Below, piece after piece: positions 36,119 to 45,904 of a stretch of 64,000 nucleotides of DNA. The stretch spans positions 1,178,001-1,242,000 of the forward strand of contig CBDIDR010000001.1 in the NCBI GenBank assembly GCA_965277895.1, read 5' to 3'. Numbering within the stretch: position 1 is the first letter of the stretch; each line of letters opens with the position of its first letter. The notes under the pieces were generated by a model. The model saw only the letters and a program-made list of their open reading frames with translations, did no database searches and had not been told where the DNA came from. Origin of the DNA: GCA-2862585 sp965277895. GTDB taxonomy: Bacteria > Bacteroidota > Bacteroidia > Flavobacteriales > UBA7312. The position numbers and the translations under genes are program-made.

Positions 36119-36373
36119 TTAGCAGATAGAGTCATCAATGCCAACAACAGAATGCAATTCTTCTTTTGGAATTTCAACTTTTTCTAAACTATTTAATGTA
36201 ATATCCTTATGTTACGTTTTATACTCAACTTTACCCTTCAAAACTCTCAGAATTGCTGAATCATTAGCGCTGGGAATTTTATGTTCTTTTAACTCAACTC
36301 CTTTTGAAAGTTCTATAAGGATTACTTTAGAATTTTCTTTTTTCCAAAGAAGGTTAGCAACAGGTTTTGCCAT
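36119..36373 (-). pseudogene. Cupin-like small protein gene with an in-frame stop codon
   Basis: The minus-strand frame from ATG 36373 runs for 53 codons (MAKPVANLLWKKENSKVILI, then LSKGVELKEHKIPSANDSAI, then LRVLKGKVEYKT), meets TAA at 36214-36212, and stays open for 30 further codons (HKDITLNSLEKVEIPKEELH, then SVVGIDDSIC) to the TAA at 36119. The two parts together match a one-domain cupin of the kind that holds a metal by conserved His and Glu (EHKIPS and PKEELHSV). The stop lies in the middle and kills half of the fold, so this is a pseudogene, or a sequencing error. It is four bases after a small membrane ORF and 20 bases before the truncated haemoglobin. Confidence 0.75.
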
Positions 36374-36377
36374 TACT

Positions 36378-36494
36378 CTATGCTACAAAAAAAGCGTAAA
36401 AAATAAAGAGTGTAGATAAAACAACCGAAGAAGTAAAAATACTAACCACCCACTTTAGTGGTGACTGAGCAATAGCTGCTGCATTAGCACCCAT
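36378..36494 (-). CDS. Small single-helix membrane ORF, possibly the C-terminal remnant of a larger membrane protein
   Basis: 38 residues from ATG 36494, with the segment VVSIFTSSVVLSTLFIFYAF as one hydrophobic helix; the frame stays open upstream only to the TAG at 36539-36537 (another 14 codons, also hydrophobic). It has no recognised family. It lies four bases before the cupin-like pseudogene and could be the last piece of a longer membrane protein whose start is gone, or a real small protein. Position and composition are all that support it. Confidence 0.35.
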   Translation of the reverse strand: MGANAAAIAQSPLKWVVSIFTSSVVLSTLFIFYAFFVA

Positions 36495-36541
36495 AGGAAA
36501 AAAAACGATAATTAATATTATGTTAAATAGATGTTGCTAAA

Positions 36542-36570
36542 GGAAAGGGATTTTTATTAAACACCCTTTC
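36542..36570 (-). terminator. Weak hairpin after the TPR protein gene
   Basis: GAAAGGG and CCCTTTC (36564-36570 and 36543-36549 on the minus strand) pair around a 14-base loop, nine bases past the TPR gene stop. The T-run after the stem is short, so this is a possible rather than a sure terminator. Confidence 0.4.
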
Positions 36571-36579
36571 TCTTTTACT

Positions 36580-37737
36580 TTATTTTAATTTGTCACTGAC
36601 AGTTTTATAGCCTTCATCATTACCGTTTCGGTAATATAATTCCTTTAATACTAAAAGAATGTTTTTATCGTCAGGTTCTATAGCGTAGCATTTCTCAATA
36701 TATGGCAAACCCTTTAGCATAGTCTCATCGGCTTTATTCTTCTCTATCTCATATTTTTTAAAATCCTTGATGTTATTAGCCTTTTTAAGCATGTCACCAC
36801 CTTTGTTGTAATACATTACACCTAAATTATAAAGAGCATCGTAAAAGTCTGGCTTTATATCTACAGCTTCTTTATAAGCATTTTCAGCTTTCTCAAAGTT
36901 TCCTAGATTATCATAACTACTTCCTAATGCAAAAAATAACTGATGATTGTTTGGATCTTCTTCTACAGCAAGGGTTAATAGCTCTTCTGCTTTTACGAAA
37001 TCCTCTTGCCCCAAGTAATAGTTCAATTCTGCGATAATAAGATTTACATCTGTATCAAAGAATTCTCTACCCGTTTTAAGTATTTCTAAAGCCTCATCTT
37101 GTTTACCTTCCTCTACCAGAATATTAGAGTAATATGAGTAAATCTGTGGGTCTTGGTAGTTAACATCAATAAGTTTTTTTAAATATTCTTTAGACTCACT
37201 GTTATTCTTCTCAGCGTATGAAACATAGAATAAGTTTAACCAAATACTCTCTTTAGTTACATTACTTCTTTGTAAGTTATCTTCAGATAATGGTAATAAA
37301 TCAAATATCTTATTAAAAATCTTCTTAGAGGCATCAAAATTCTTTTTGTTATACATCTCAACACCCTTGTTAAATAATCCTACTCCTGCTTTTGTAATAT
37401 TATTGGTCAATTCGTCTTTATCAAACCATTTCTTTGCTTTTGGATGATTGTATACAATTTCCCAACTCTCAGCACATTTTAATATTGCCATATCGTCAAG
37501 AGCCTTAAATTTGTCATTAGAATACACTTCAAAGTATATTTTTCCTCTGTAATTATGCATTTTAACATCATTGGCTGTGCTAGAGTTAGCTGCGGCTAAT
37601 TCTATGTAGTCTACAGCTTCTTCAATTTTTTCTTTTTTAAGAGCACGAAATGCATTTTGAACATTATTTTTCTGAGCAAATACGTTAACGCTAGAAAAAA
37701 CTAATAGTGCTATAAATAAATTATTTAACTGTTTCAT
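36580..37737 (-). CDS. Exported tetratricopeptide-repeat protein
   Basis: 385-residue TPR protein. A signal peptide (residues 1-21, ending VFAQ) is followed by helical repeats. The best are around 245-310 (DFVKAEELLTLAVEEDPNNH, then LFFALGSSYDNLGNFEKAEN, then AYKEAVDIKPDFYDALYNLG), with further weaker ones before. It probably acts as a periplasmic or outer-membrane-associated scaffold. It follows the M16 protease by 14 bases, and both may belong to the same run with gyrA upstream. No specific partner can be named. Confidence 0.8.
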   Translation of the reverse strand: MKQLNNLFIALLVFSSVNVFAQKNNVQNAFRALKKEKIEEAVDYIELAAANSSTANDVKMHNYRGKIYFEVYSNDKFKALDDMAILKCAESWEIVYNHPKAKKWFDKDELTNNITKAGVGLFNKGVEMYNKKNFDASKKIFNKIFDLLPLSEDNLQRSNVTKESIWLNLFYVSYAEKNNSESKEYLKKLIDVNYQDPQIYSYYSNILVEEGKQDEALEILKTGREFFDTDVNLIIAELNYYLGQEDFVKAEELLTLAVEEDPNNHQLFFALGSSYDNLGNFEKAENAYKEAVDIKPDFYDALYNLGVMYYNKGGDMLKKANNIKDFKKYEIEKNKADETMLKGLPYIEKCYAIEPDDKNILLVLKELYYRNGNDEGYKTVSDKLK

Positions 37738-37751
37738 ATCTACTTTATCTA

Positions 37752-40556
37752 TTATTTAATTTTCATTTCAACTACTTTACCAAATTTCTCTAGTTTATCT
37801 TTAAGAGCGTATTTGTTACCTACAACTACTACAACATGATTTTCTTGATCTAAGTATTTGTTAGCTAAAGTTTTTATGTCTGAAGTTGTTAAACTGTTAA
37901 GAATTGTCTTTTGTCTTTTTGTGTAGTCTCTATCTAGTCCATAACGTTGAATTCTAGCAAGGAATCTGGTTTTCTGAAATGCAGTTTCATATTTCAACGC
38001 ATCTGAGTTTGTAAGTGAGTTTTTAGTGAATTCTAACTCTTCTTCACTCATTTCTTCATTGAGATACTTGTCTAGTTCATAATAAATCTCAGTAAGAGCA
38101 CTATCAGTTGCTTCTGACCTTACGGAAGTATTAATGAAAAACATACCGTCAGTATCGTTACCACTAAATCCAGAGCGAATTCCGTAAGTAAAGCCTTTAT
38201 CTTCCCTCAAGTTTAGGTTAAGTCTGCTACTAAATGTACCTCCAAATAGAAAGTTCATGATATTTGCACGGTAATACTCTCCTTCTACATCGTACTTTAA
38301 ACCCTTGTGAGCTATAGTAATTATAGATTGAGGACCAGGCTTATGAACTAAATAGATTGTTTTACCTTCAATTGGTTCCATTGAAAGGTTCTTATTGATG
38401 CTCACATCACTTCTCTCCCATTTATTTAAGAATTGTAAACGTGGCATTATCTCCTCTTTAGTAAGGTCACCAACAACTACAACACTAGCTAATGAAGCAT
38501 TGTATTGTTTTTTATAGAACTCTTCTACCTCAGATAATTTTATTTTTTCTACTCCTTTAACTGAAGGCATAACTCCTCGAATTGTATTCCCATACATTAA
38601 TTCTGATAGAGCTTGACTAGACATATTTCTAGCAGACTTTTTATCATTATTAATTGATTCTTTTAATTGCTTTTTATTTCGTTTAAAATCTTCTTCGCTA
38701 AATCCAGGATTAAATAGCTTTTCTTCTAATAATTTAACTGTTTCATCGATGTTACTAACTAAACTAGAAACAAATATAGAAGATGTTCTTTCAGATGAAT
38801 TAAATGAAATAGAACTTCCTAATTCATCAAGTTTTGAGCTCATCTCTTCAGTAGTATAATTCTTAGTACTTTCATTTAACATCATAGCTGTTAAGTCTGA
38901 AATACCTGCTTTTTTAGTGTTTTCTATAAGCAAATCACCACCTTCAAGAGTAATTAGGATGTTCACTTTTGGTACCTCTTCATTTTCTGCACCAATTACT
39001 GGAATGGAACCGCCTCCTTCTGAAGCCATTTTATTGATATTAGTTTCATAATAAACTGGAATAGAAACTGATTTAGCTGCTGTAGGGGTTGGCCTAACAG
39101 ATCTATCAAATGTATCTGTTGGTTTATTATAAGTAAGCCCTTCATACTGGGGATCTTTTTTGAAAGGGACATGTGCAAAAGGGTTTACACTTTTTACAGA
39201 GTCTTCAGAAAATGGTGGTAATGGGAAATAATCAATACCTACCGACTTTTTGTTTTTAATGTATTTTAAATAAACCTTTTTAACATCTTCTAAGGTAACC
39301 TTTTCATACCTATCTATTTCCTTGCCAAAGTTGTATGGCTCATCTAGTAAATAAGACCACATAGTTAATTGACCAGCTTTTCCAGCAACACTTGATAGTC
39401 CGTCAATAATGGATGAACGCATTGTAGATTTGAATCTATCTAAAGCTTCTTGAGTAATGTAAGATTCAAAGTTATTGACCAATTCATTTACCTTATCTTC
39501 AGTTTCTGCAAAGGTGAAATCTGGATATGATACTACTTGTATAGAAAATTCTCCAGATAACTCATAACATGGATGACTTACAGATGCCTGAACTGCTTTT
39601 TCTGTTTTGACGAATTCTTTATAAAATAAAGAGTTATTTCCTCCACCCATCATGTCAGCTAAAGCGTCTAATGCAGGTTCATCTTTATGGTAATTTCCAA
39701 CCGTAGGATAGACAAAAGATGCCAAAGGGAAGTATATTCTATCCGCAAACTTTCTGTATTTATTTTGTGGAAGATTTACTCTAGGAACTCTTAATTTTCT
39801 AACTTCTTGACCTCTAGGTATTGGACCAAAATACTTGTTAGCCATATCAATTACATCACTGGTTTTTACGTCACCAGTAACCACTAAATATGCATTGTTA
39901 GGTCCATACCAACGTTTGAAGAAATCTTTTAATTCTTCTACTGTTACTCTGTCTAAATCATCTACATAACCAATAATGGGCCAAGAATAAGGGTGTCCAT
40001 CAGGATATAAAGTTTGACCCATAACTTCGTAAAGCATTCCATAAGGAACGTTAACCTGATTTTGCATTTTTTCGTTCTTTACAGCATTTCTTTGATTTTC
40101 AAATTTCTTTTGAGTAACTGCTTCAAGTAAAAACCCCATTCTATCAGCCTCTAACCATAATGCTGTTTCTAACTGATTACTAGGTAATGTTTGAAAATAA
40201 TTTGTTCTATCTCTATTTGTAGTACCATTCATAGTACCACCACTTTCAGAAATAATTTTGAAGTGTTCATCATCTCCTACATTTTCTGAACCCTGAAACA
40301 TCATATGCTCAAAAAAGTGTGCGAAGCCAGTCATACCAATTTGTTCTCTATTAGAACCTACATGATAAGTCACTTCAACATGCACCATTGGATCTGAATT
40401 GTCTTCGTGGACAATAATAGTTAGACCATTATCTAATTGCCAAACCTCATAAGCAATGTCATAATCGTTTTGAGGTTCAATCTTATGTAATAAGGCCTGA
40501 GAGAAAGCAAGAGTTGTACTCAATAATAGAGTACTAACTAAAAGGAAATTTTTCAT
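37752..40556 (-). CDS. M16-family (insulinase-type) zinc metalloprotease
   Basis: 934-residue exported peptidase with two M16 units. Signal peptide residues 1-20 (LLSTTLAFSQ). The inverted zinc-binding motif HFFEH gives H80, E83 and H84, and is in the first unit, so that unit is active; the second unit has the regulatory M16 fold with the substrate-binding NLREDKGFTYGIRS motif. The protein is periplasmic by signal peptide and probably degrades peptides. It is 54 bases downstream of gyrA and 14 bases upstream of the TPR gene. Confidence 0.92.
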   Translation of the reverse strand: MKNFLLVSTLLLSTTLAFSQALLHKIEPQNDYDIAYEVWQLDNGLTIIVHEDNSDPMVHVEVTYHVGSNREQIGMTGFAHFFEHMMFQGSENVGDDEHFKIISESGGTMNGTTNRDRTNYFQTLPSNQLETALWLEADRMGFLLEAVTQKKFENQRNAVKNEKMQNQVNVPYGMLYEVMGQTLYPDGHPYSWPIIGYVDDLDRVTVEELKDFFKRWYGPNNAYLVVTGDVKTSDVIDMANKYFGPIPRGQEVRKLRVPRVNLPQNKYRKFADRIYFPLASFVYPTVGNYHKDEPALDALADMMGGGNNSLFYKEFVKTEKAVQASVSHPCYELSGEFSIQVVSYPDFTFAETEDKVNELVNNFESYITQEALDRFKSTMRSSIIDGLSSVAGKAGQLTMWSYLLDEPYNFGKEIDRYEKVTLEDVKKVYLKYIKNKKSVGIDYFPLPPFSEDSVKSVNPFAHVPFKKDPQYEGLTYNKPTDTFDRSVRPTPTAAKSVSIPVYYETNINKMASEGGGSIPVIGAENEEVPKVNILITLEGGDLLIENTKKAGISDLTAMMLNESTKNYTTEEMSSKLDELGSSISFNSSERTSSIFVSSLVSNIDETVKLLEEKLFNPGFSEEDFKRNKKQLKESINNDKKSARNMSSQALSELMYGNTIRGVMPSVKGVEKIKLSEVEEFYKKQYNASLASVVVVGDLTKEEIMPRLQFLNKWERSDVSINKNLSMEPIEGKTIYLVHKPGPQSIITIAHKGLKYDVEGEYYRANIMNFLFGGTFSSRLNLNLREDKGFTYGIRSGFSGNDTDGMFFINTSVRSEATDSALTEIYYELDKYLNEEMSEEELEFTKNSLTNSDALKYETAFQKTRFLARIQRYGLDRDYTKRQKTILNSLTTSDIKTLANKYLDQENHVVVVVGNKYALKDKLEKFGKVVEMKIK

Positions 40557-40610
40557 TATTGGAGTGTTTAATTAAATATTCAACAGCAACAGAACGTTAA
40601 ATATTAGCTT

Positions 40611-43115
40611 TTATTCTTCTGATGTTGCTTCGTTTTCATTAGTGTTTTCAATACCGTCTTCTGCTTCTTCTTCTAAACTAGCAGCTGGTACTCGTGCTAC
40701 TGCAGCTATAGAATCATTTTCTCTAAGTTTTATAATTCTAACGCCTTGAGTAGCTCTTCCCATCTGTCGTAAGTCAGCAACTGATATTCTAATTGTAATT
40801 CCTGATTTGTTAACAACCATTAAATCATTTTCATCAGTAACATTTTTAAGAGCTATAAGTTTACCTGTTTTATCAGTAACATTGATGGTTTTAACGCCTT
40901 TTCCTCCCCTATTTGTGATTCGGTAATCTTCAATACTTGATCGTTTACCGTAGCCATTTTCAGAGACAACAAGTACATCAGATTCAAAGTCATTAACACA
41001 TATCATTCCAACAACTTCATCTTTATCGTTGGAAAGTGTTACACCTCTTACACCAGAAGCAGTTCTACCCATAGGTCTTACTTTTTCTTCTTCGAATCTA
41101 ATGGCTTTACCTGATTTAACAGCTAACATGATTTGAGAATTCCCCGTAGTTAACTTGGCTTCTAATAGCTGATCCTCATCCCTAACTGTAATGGCATTAA
41201 TTCCATTTTGTCTAGGTCTTGAGTATGATTCTAATGAAGTCTTTTTAACGACCCCTTTCTTAGTACACATCACTACAAAATGATTGTTAACGTATTCTTC
41301 ATCTTTAAGGTCTTTGGTATTGATAAATGCCATAACCTTATCATCATTAGGAATATTAATCATATTCTGAATAGCTCTTCCTTTAGTAGCTTTTGCTCCT
41401 TCTGGAATCTCAAATACTCTAAGCCAGAAACAACGTCCTTTTTCAGTAAAGAATAACATATAATCGTGGTTATTGGCTACAAAGATATCTTCAAGGAAAT
41501 CTGAGTCTCTTGTAGTTGCTCCTTTTGAACCTATACCTCCTCTATTTTGAGATTTGTACTCAGTAAGTTTAGTTCTCTTGATGTAACCTAAATGAGATAT
41601 TGTAATTACAACCTCTTCATCAGGGATCATATCTTCAATTCTGAAATCACCACCACCATATTCAATGGTAGAACGTCTTTCATCACCATACTTCTCTTTC
41701 ACTTCATGAAGTTCTGTTTTGATAATGTCCATTCTTACATCTTCATTATCAAGAATATTCTTTAAGAACGCAATAGTCTTCATTAGCTCATCGTATTCTT
41801 CTTTTAACTTATCTCTTTCAAGACCAGTTAATTTCTGAAGTCTTAAATCTAGAATAGCTCTTGCTTGAACTTCCGATAGCTTAAATGTGTTAATTAAGCC
41901 GTTTCTAGCGTCTTCAGGTGTTCTTGAAGAACGAATTAATGATATTACATCATCAAGGCTATCAATTGCTATCAAAAGTCCTTCTAAAATATGAGCACGT
42001 TTTTCAGCTTGTTCTAATTCAAATTGTGTTCTTCTAACAACAACTTCATGTCTGTGTTCAACAAAGTGAGCAATGATTTGTTTTAGGTTTAATTGCTCAG
42101 GTCTTCCTTTAACTAAGGCAATATTATTTACACTAAAAGAAGATTGAAGTTGAGTGTACTTGAAAAGCTTATTTAAAACGATGTTAGGAATTGCGTCTCT
42201 TTTAAGTTCATATACAATTCTCATTCCTTTTCTATCAGATTCATCTCTGATATCATGAATACCATCAATTCTTTTATCGTTGATTAAGTCGGCTGTCTTT
42301 TTAATCATATCGGCCTTATTGACCATATATGGAATTTCTGAAACAATTATAGCTTCTCTATTACCTACTTCTTCAAATGAAGTTTTGGCACGAATTACTA
42401 CTCTACCCTTTCCAGTTTCAAAAGCATCTCTTACACCTTCATAACCATAAATAATACCACCTGTTGGGAAGTCAGGTGCTTTTATGTGTTGCATAAGCCC
42501 CATAGTATCAATATCTCTATTGTCTATATAGGCAATTGTAGCATCAACAACTTCTGACAAATTATGTGGTGCCATATTTGTTGCCATACCAACAGCAATA
42601 CCAGATGTTCCATTACATAATAAGTTTGGAATTCTTGCAGGTAAAACAACTGGTTCTTTAATAGTATCATCAAAGTTTAGTTGGTAATCAACTGTATTTT
42701 TTTCAATATCAGAAAGTAATTCTTCGGCTGGCTTTCGAAGTCTTGCCTCAGTGTAACGCATTGCCGCAGGGCTATCACCGTCAATCGAACCAAAGTTACC
42801 TTGGCCATCTACAAGCATATACCTTAATGACCACTCTTGTGCCATTCTTACCATTGTGTCATAAACGGATGTATCTCCATGTGGGTGAAACTTACCTAAG
42901 ACTTCTCCGACAATACGTGCAGATTTCTTGTAAGCTTTGGTTGAAGTTACGCCTAATTCGTGCATACCAAATAAAACCCTTCTATGTACAGGTTTTAGAC
43001 CATCTCTTACGTCGGGTAAAGCTCTTGAAACGATTACTGACATTGAGTAATCGATGTACTTTGACTTCATTTCTTCCTCGATATTGATAGGAATAATTTT
43101 TTCTCCCTCAGCCAT
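40611..43115 (-). CDS. gyrA: DNA gyrase subunit A
   Basis: 834-residue breakage-reunion subunit of gyrase. It contains the catalytic Y121 in AAMRYTEARL and the C-terminal beta-propeller with a GyrA-box-like motif QNRGGIGSKG. The quinolone region reads HPHGDTSVYD, with Thr at position 82 (the Ser83 equivalent) and Asp86 kept. From family knowledge Thr at this site is wild type in related Flavobacterium, so no resistance change is implied. A gyrB gene is not in the window. The C-terminal tail is Glu-rich. Confidence 0.97.
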   Translation of the reverse strand: MAEGEKIIPINIEEEMKSKYIDYSMSVIVSRALPDVRDGLKPVHRRVLFGMHELGVTSTKAYKKSARIVGEVLGKFHPHGDTSVYDTMVRMAQEWSLRYMLVDGQGNFGSIDGDSPAAMRYTEARLRKPAEELLSDIEKNTVDYQLNFDDTIKEPVVLPARIPNLLCNGTSGIAVGMATNMAPHNLSEVVDATIAYIDNRDIDTMGLMQHIKAPDFPTGGIIYGYEGVRDAFETGKGRVVIRAKTSFEEVGNREAIIVSEIPYMVNKADMIKKTADLINDKRIDGIHDIRDESDRKGMRIVYELKRDAIPNIVLNKLFKYTQLQSSFSVNNIALVKGRPEQLNLKQIIAHFVEHRHEVVVRRTQFELEQAEKRAHILEGLLIAIDSLDDVISLIRSSRTPEDARNGLINTFKLSEVQARAILDLRLQKLTGLERDKLKEEYDELMKTIAFLKNILDNEDVRMDIIKTELHEVKEKYGDERRSTIEYGGGDFRIEDMIPDEEVVITISHLGYIKRTKLTEYKSQNRGGIGSKGATTRDSDFLEDIFVANNHDYMLFFTEKGRCFWLRVFEIPEGAKATKGRAIQNMINIPNDDKVMAFINTKDLKDEEYVNNHFVVMCTKKGVVKKTSLESYSRPRQNGINAITVRDEDQLLEAKLTTGNSQIMLAVKSGKAIRFEEEKVRPMGRTASGVRGVTLSNDKDEVVGMICVNDFESDVLVVSENGYGKRSSIEDYRITNRGGKGVKTINVTDKTGKLIALKNVTDENDLMVVNKSGITIRISVADLRQMGRATQGVRIIKLRENDSIAAVARVPAASLEEEAEDGIENTNENEATSEE

Positions 43116-43295
43116 ACTATTTTAAAATTTAAAAAGTTATATTAATTGACGAATTTAAGTAAACAGACTATGCTTTGCCTTAAAAAAAAACAATAATTAT
43201 TAACAGAAAAAATGTTGATAAATCAAGGTCTTTTTTTTGATCAGCTTTCTAATGTTATTACTAATTTGCCTATCATTTTTTAACTATAATATAAT

Positions 43296-45857
43296 ATGGA
43301 TTCAAAATTCTCTCCACGTTTGACTGATGTACTGAGTTACAGTCGTGAGGAAGCCCTTAGGCTAGGACATAGTGCTATCGGTCCAGAACATTTTTTACTT
43401 GGTATTTTGAGGGATGGAAAAGGTTCAGCCGCTATGATTCTAAAGGCATTAGATGTTGACCTTACAGCTTTGAGAAAAGTAGTTGAAAACTCCATAAGTA
43501 ATAATGAAAAAAGCGATTACTCTAATTCTAATAATTTGGAACTCAAGAAACAGGCCGCAAAAGCGGTAAAACTTGCTAATTTAGAATTAATGGTTTTTAA
43601 AAGTTCTGAAATTAGGACTATACATTTATTACTTTCTATGCTTAAAGACGCTGATAGTATAGTTACTCTATCTCTTTTGAAGTTTAATGTTGATTATGAC
43701 ACTGTTAAAAATGAATTCTCTTCGATGATAGAAAATAGTGACACAAATGAGTCTGACGATGTGGATTATACCTCTCCTTCTGCAAGATTAGGAGAATCAG
43801 ATTCTGAAGAAGAATTTTTCTCTAATAACCCAAAAAAGCCAAGTCGTTCCAATACAAAATCTTCAACTCCAGTACTTGATAATTTTGGGAGAGATTTGAC
43901 TAAAATGGCGAGTGAGGATAAATTAGATCCAATCGTTGGTAGAGAAAAAGAAATTGAAAGAGTATCTCAAATATTAAGTAGACGAAAAAAGAATAATCCA
44001 ATATTGATTGGTGAACCTGGCGTTGGTAAATCTGCCATTGCTGAAGGTTTAGCTCTAAGAATTGTTCAGAGAAAGGTTTCTAGAGTATTATTCAATAAGC
44101 GAATTATTTCACTTGATTTAGCAGCATTGGTAGCTGGAACTAAATACAGAGGTCAATTTGAGGAAAGAATGAAAGCTATTCTTAATGAGCTTGAAACAAA
44201 TAGTGATATCATATTATTTATTGATGAAATTCATACTATTGTAGGTGCTGGTGGAGCTTCAGGCTCTTTAGATGCCTCTAATATGTTCAAACCTGCTTTA
44301 GCTAGAGGAGAACTGCAATGTATTGGAGCAACTACTCTTGATGAGTACAGACAGAATATTGAAAAAGATGGTGCTTTGGAAAGGCGTTTCCAAAAAGTTA
44401 TTGTTGACCCAACTTCTATTGATGAAACACTTCAAATTCTTAAAAACATAAAAGATAGGTATGAAGAACATCACAATGTCACTTATACTGACGAAGCATT
44501 GGAAGCTTGTGTAGCTTTAACGAATAGATATATGAGCGATAGGCATTTGCCAGACAAAGCTATTGATGCACTTGACGAAGCCGGTTCTAGAGTACATATA
44601 AATAATATTAATGTGCCTGAAAATATTCTTAAGCTTGAAAAAGATCTTGATGCTATAAAATCACAAAAAGGGCAAGTTATTAAGAAACAACGTTTTGAAG
44701 AAGCTGCTAAGCTTAGAGATGAAGAGCGTCAGATAGAAAATAATCTCAAGCAAGCAAAAGCTGTATGGGAAGAGGAACTAAAAAGCCATCGTGAAACGGT
44801 TTCAGAAGACAATGTTGCTGAAGTAGTAGCAATGATGACGGGTGTTCCTGTACAGCGTATTGCTGAGCAAGAAAGTAAAAAACTTGTTCAGATGGAAAGC
44901 GACTTACAAAGTAGAGTTATCGGTCAAGATGAGGCTATCAGTAAAATTGTAAAGGCCATTCGTAGAAACCGTGTCGGCTTAAAAGACCCTGAAAAACCAA
45001 TTGGTTCTTTCATATTTTTAGGTCCTACTGGTGTTGGAAAAACACAATTAGCTAAAGAGTTGGCTAAACTTATGTTTGATACTAAAGACTCTCTTATTCG
45101 TGTAGATATGAGTGAGTATATGGAGAAATTTGCTGTATCTCGACTAGTAGGTTCACCTCCTGGCTATGTTGGTTATGAAGAAGGTGGACAATTAACTGAA
45201 AAAGTCAGAAGAAAGCCCTACTCTATTGTATTACTTGATGAAGTAGAAAAGGCTCATCCAGATGTATTTAATCTACTGTTACAAGTTATGGATGATGGTT
45301 ATATGACGGATAGCTTGGGAAGAAAAATAAACTTTAAAAACACCATTATCATTATGACTTCTAATATTGGCTCACGTCAGTTAAAGGATTTTGGTCAGGG
45401 TGTTGGTTTTGCCACAAATGCCAAAAAAGAGTCAGTAAGTGCAGATACTAAAGGTGTAATTGAAAAAGCTCTTAAAAAGGCATTTGCTCCTGAATTCTTA
45501 AACAGAATTGATGATGTAATTATGTTCAATTCTCTTTCTAACGAGCATATTCATGAAATTATTGATATTGAATTACAATCTCTATATAGTAGAGTTGATG
45601 GGCTTGGCTTTAGCATGAAGTTGGATGATAAGGCAAAAAACTTCATTGCTGACAAAGGATATGACTCTCAATTTGGTGCTCGACCACTAAAAAGAGCTAT
45701 CCAGAAATACCTAGAAGATATTCTTGCCGAAGAGATAGTAAACTCTAATTTATCTGAAGGTGATACTATTTCAATAACTTTAAACGATAGTGAATCTGCT
45801 CTAGAAGTAGCCATTAAAAAAGCTGTCAAAAAAAAGAAACCGAAAAGTGAAGAATAA
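43296..45857 (+). CDS. clpC: Clp protease ATP-binding subunit ClpC
   Basis: 853-residue HSP100 unfoldase that feeds proteins to ClpP. Domains in order: an N domain with two Clp repeats (residues about 1-145), a linker of low complexity, AAA module 1 with GEPGVGKSAIAEG and the DEIHTIVGAG Walker B, a UVR-type coiled coil (KKQRFEEAAKLRDEERQIE, about 465-485), AAA module 2 with GPTGVGKTQLAKE and the LLDEVEKAHPDVF Walker B, and a C-terminal ClpB_D2-small domain. The UVR motif separates it from ClpB and ClpA. It is divergent from gyrA, 180 bases apart, with an obvious terminator after it. Confidence 0.96.
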   Translation: MDSKFSPRLTDVLSYSREEALRLGHSAIGPEHFLLGILRDGKGSAAMILKALDVDLTALRKVVENSISNNEKSDYSNSNNLELKKQAAKAVKLANLELMVFKSSEIRTIHLLLSMLKDADSIVTLSLLKFNVDYDTVKNEFSSMIENSDTNESDDVDYTSPSARLGESDSEEEFFSNNPKKPSRSNTKSSTPVLDNFGRDLTKMASEDKLDPIVGREKEIERVSQILSRRKKNNPILIGEPGVGKSAIAEGLALRIVQRKVSRVLFNKRIISLDLAALVAGTKYRGQFEERMKAILNELETNSDIILFIDEIHTIVGAGGASGSLDASNMFKPALARGELQCIGATTLDEYRQNIEKDGALERRFQKVIVDPTSIDETLQILKNIKDRYEEHHNVTYTDEALEACVALTNRYMSDRHLPDKAIDALDEAGSRVHINNINVPENILKLEKDLDAIKSQKGQVIKKQRFEEAAKLRDEERQIENNLKQAKAVWEEELKSHRETVSEDNVAEVVAMMTGVPVQRIAEQESKKLVQMESDLQSRVIGQDEAISKIVKAIRRNRVGLKDPEKPIGSFIFLGPTGVGKTQLAKELAKLMFDTKDSLIRVDMSEYMEKFAVSRLVGSPPGYVGYEEGGQLTEKVRRKPYSIVLLDEVEKAHPDVFNLLLQVMDDGYMTDSLGRKINFKNTIIIMTSNIGSRQLKDFGQGVGFATNAKKESVSADTKGVIEKALKKAFAPEFLNRIDDVIMFNSLSNEHIHEIIDIELQSLYSRVDGLGFSMKLDDKAKNFIADKGYDSQFGARPLKRAIQKYLEDILAEEIVNSNLSEGDTISITLNDSESALEVAIKKAVKKKKPKSEE

Positions 45858-45890
45858 AAAAAAGCCCTTTGAAAAAAGGGCTTTTTTATT
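45858..45890. terminator. Bidirectional terminator between clpC and fabI
   Basis: A ten-base-pair stem (AAAGCCCTTT at 45861-45870 with AAAGGGCTTT at 45875-45884) and a short loop. T-runs follow on both strands, so it serves the plus-strand clpC and the minus-strand fabI, which end on either side. Confidence 0.9.
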
Positions 45891-45904
45891 GAGTTGAAGT
45901 TAAA

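Noticed and set aside
36138..36419. Plus-strand 93-residue ORF
   Set aside because: It is antisense to the cupin-like pseudogene and the small membrane ORF, has no family resemblance, and its codon choice fits a shadow of the minus-strand frame.
42743..43087. 114-residue plus-strand ORF opposite gyrA
   Set aside because: It is the antisense shadow of the highly conserved gyrA N-terminus; no start signals or family match.
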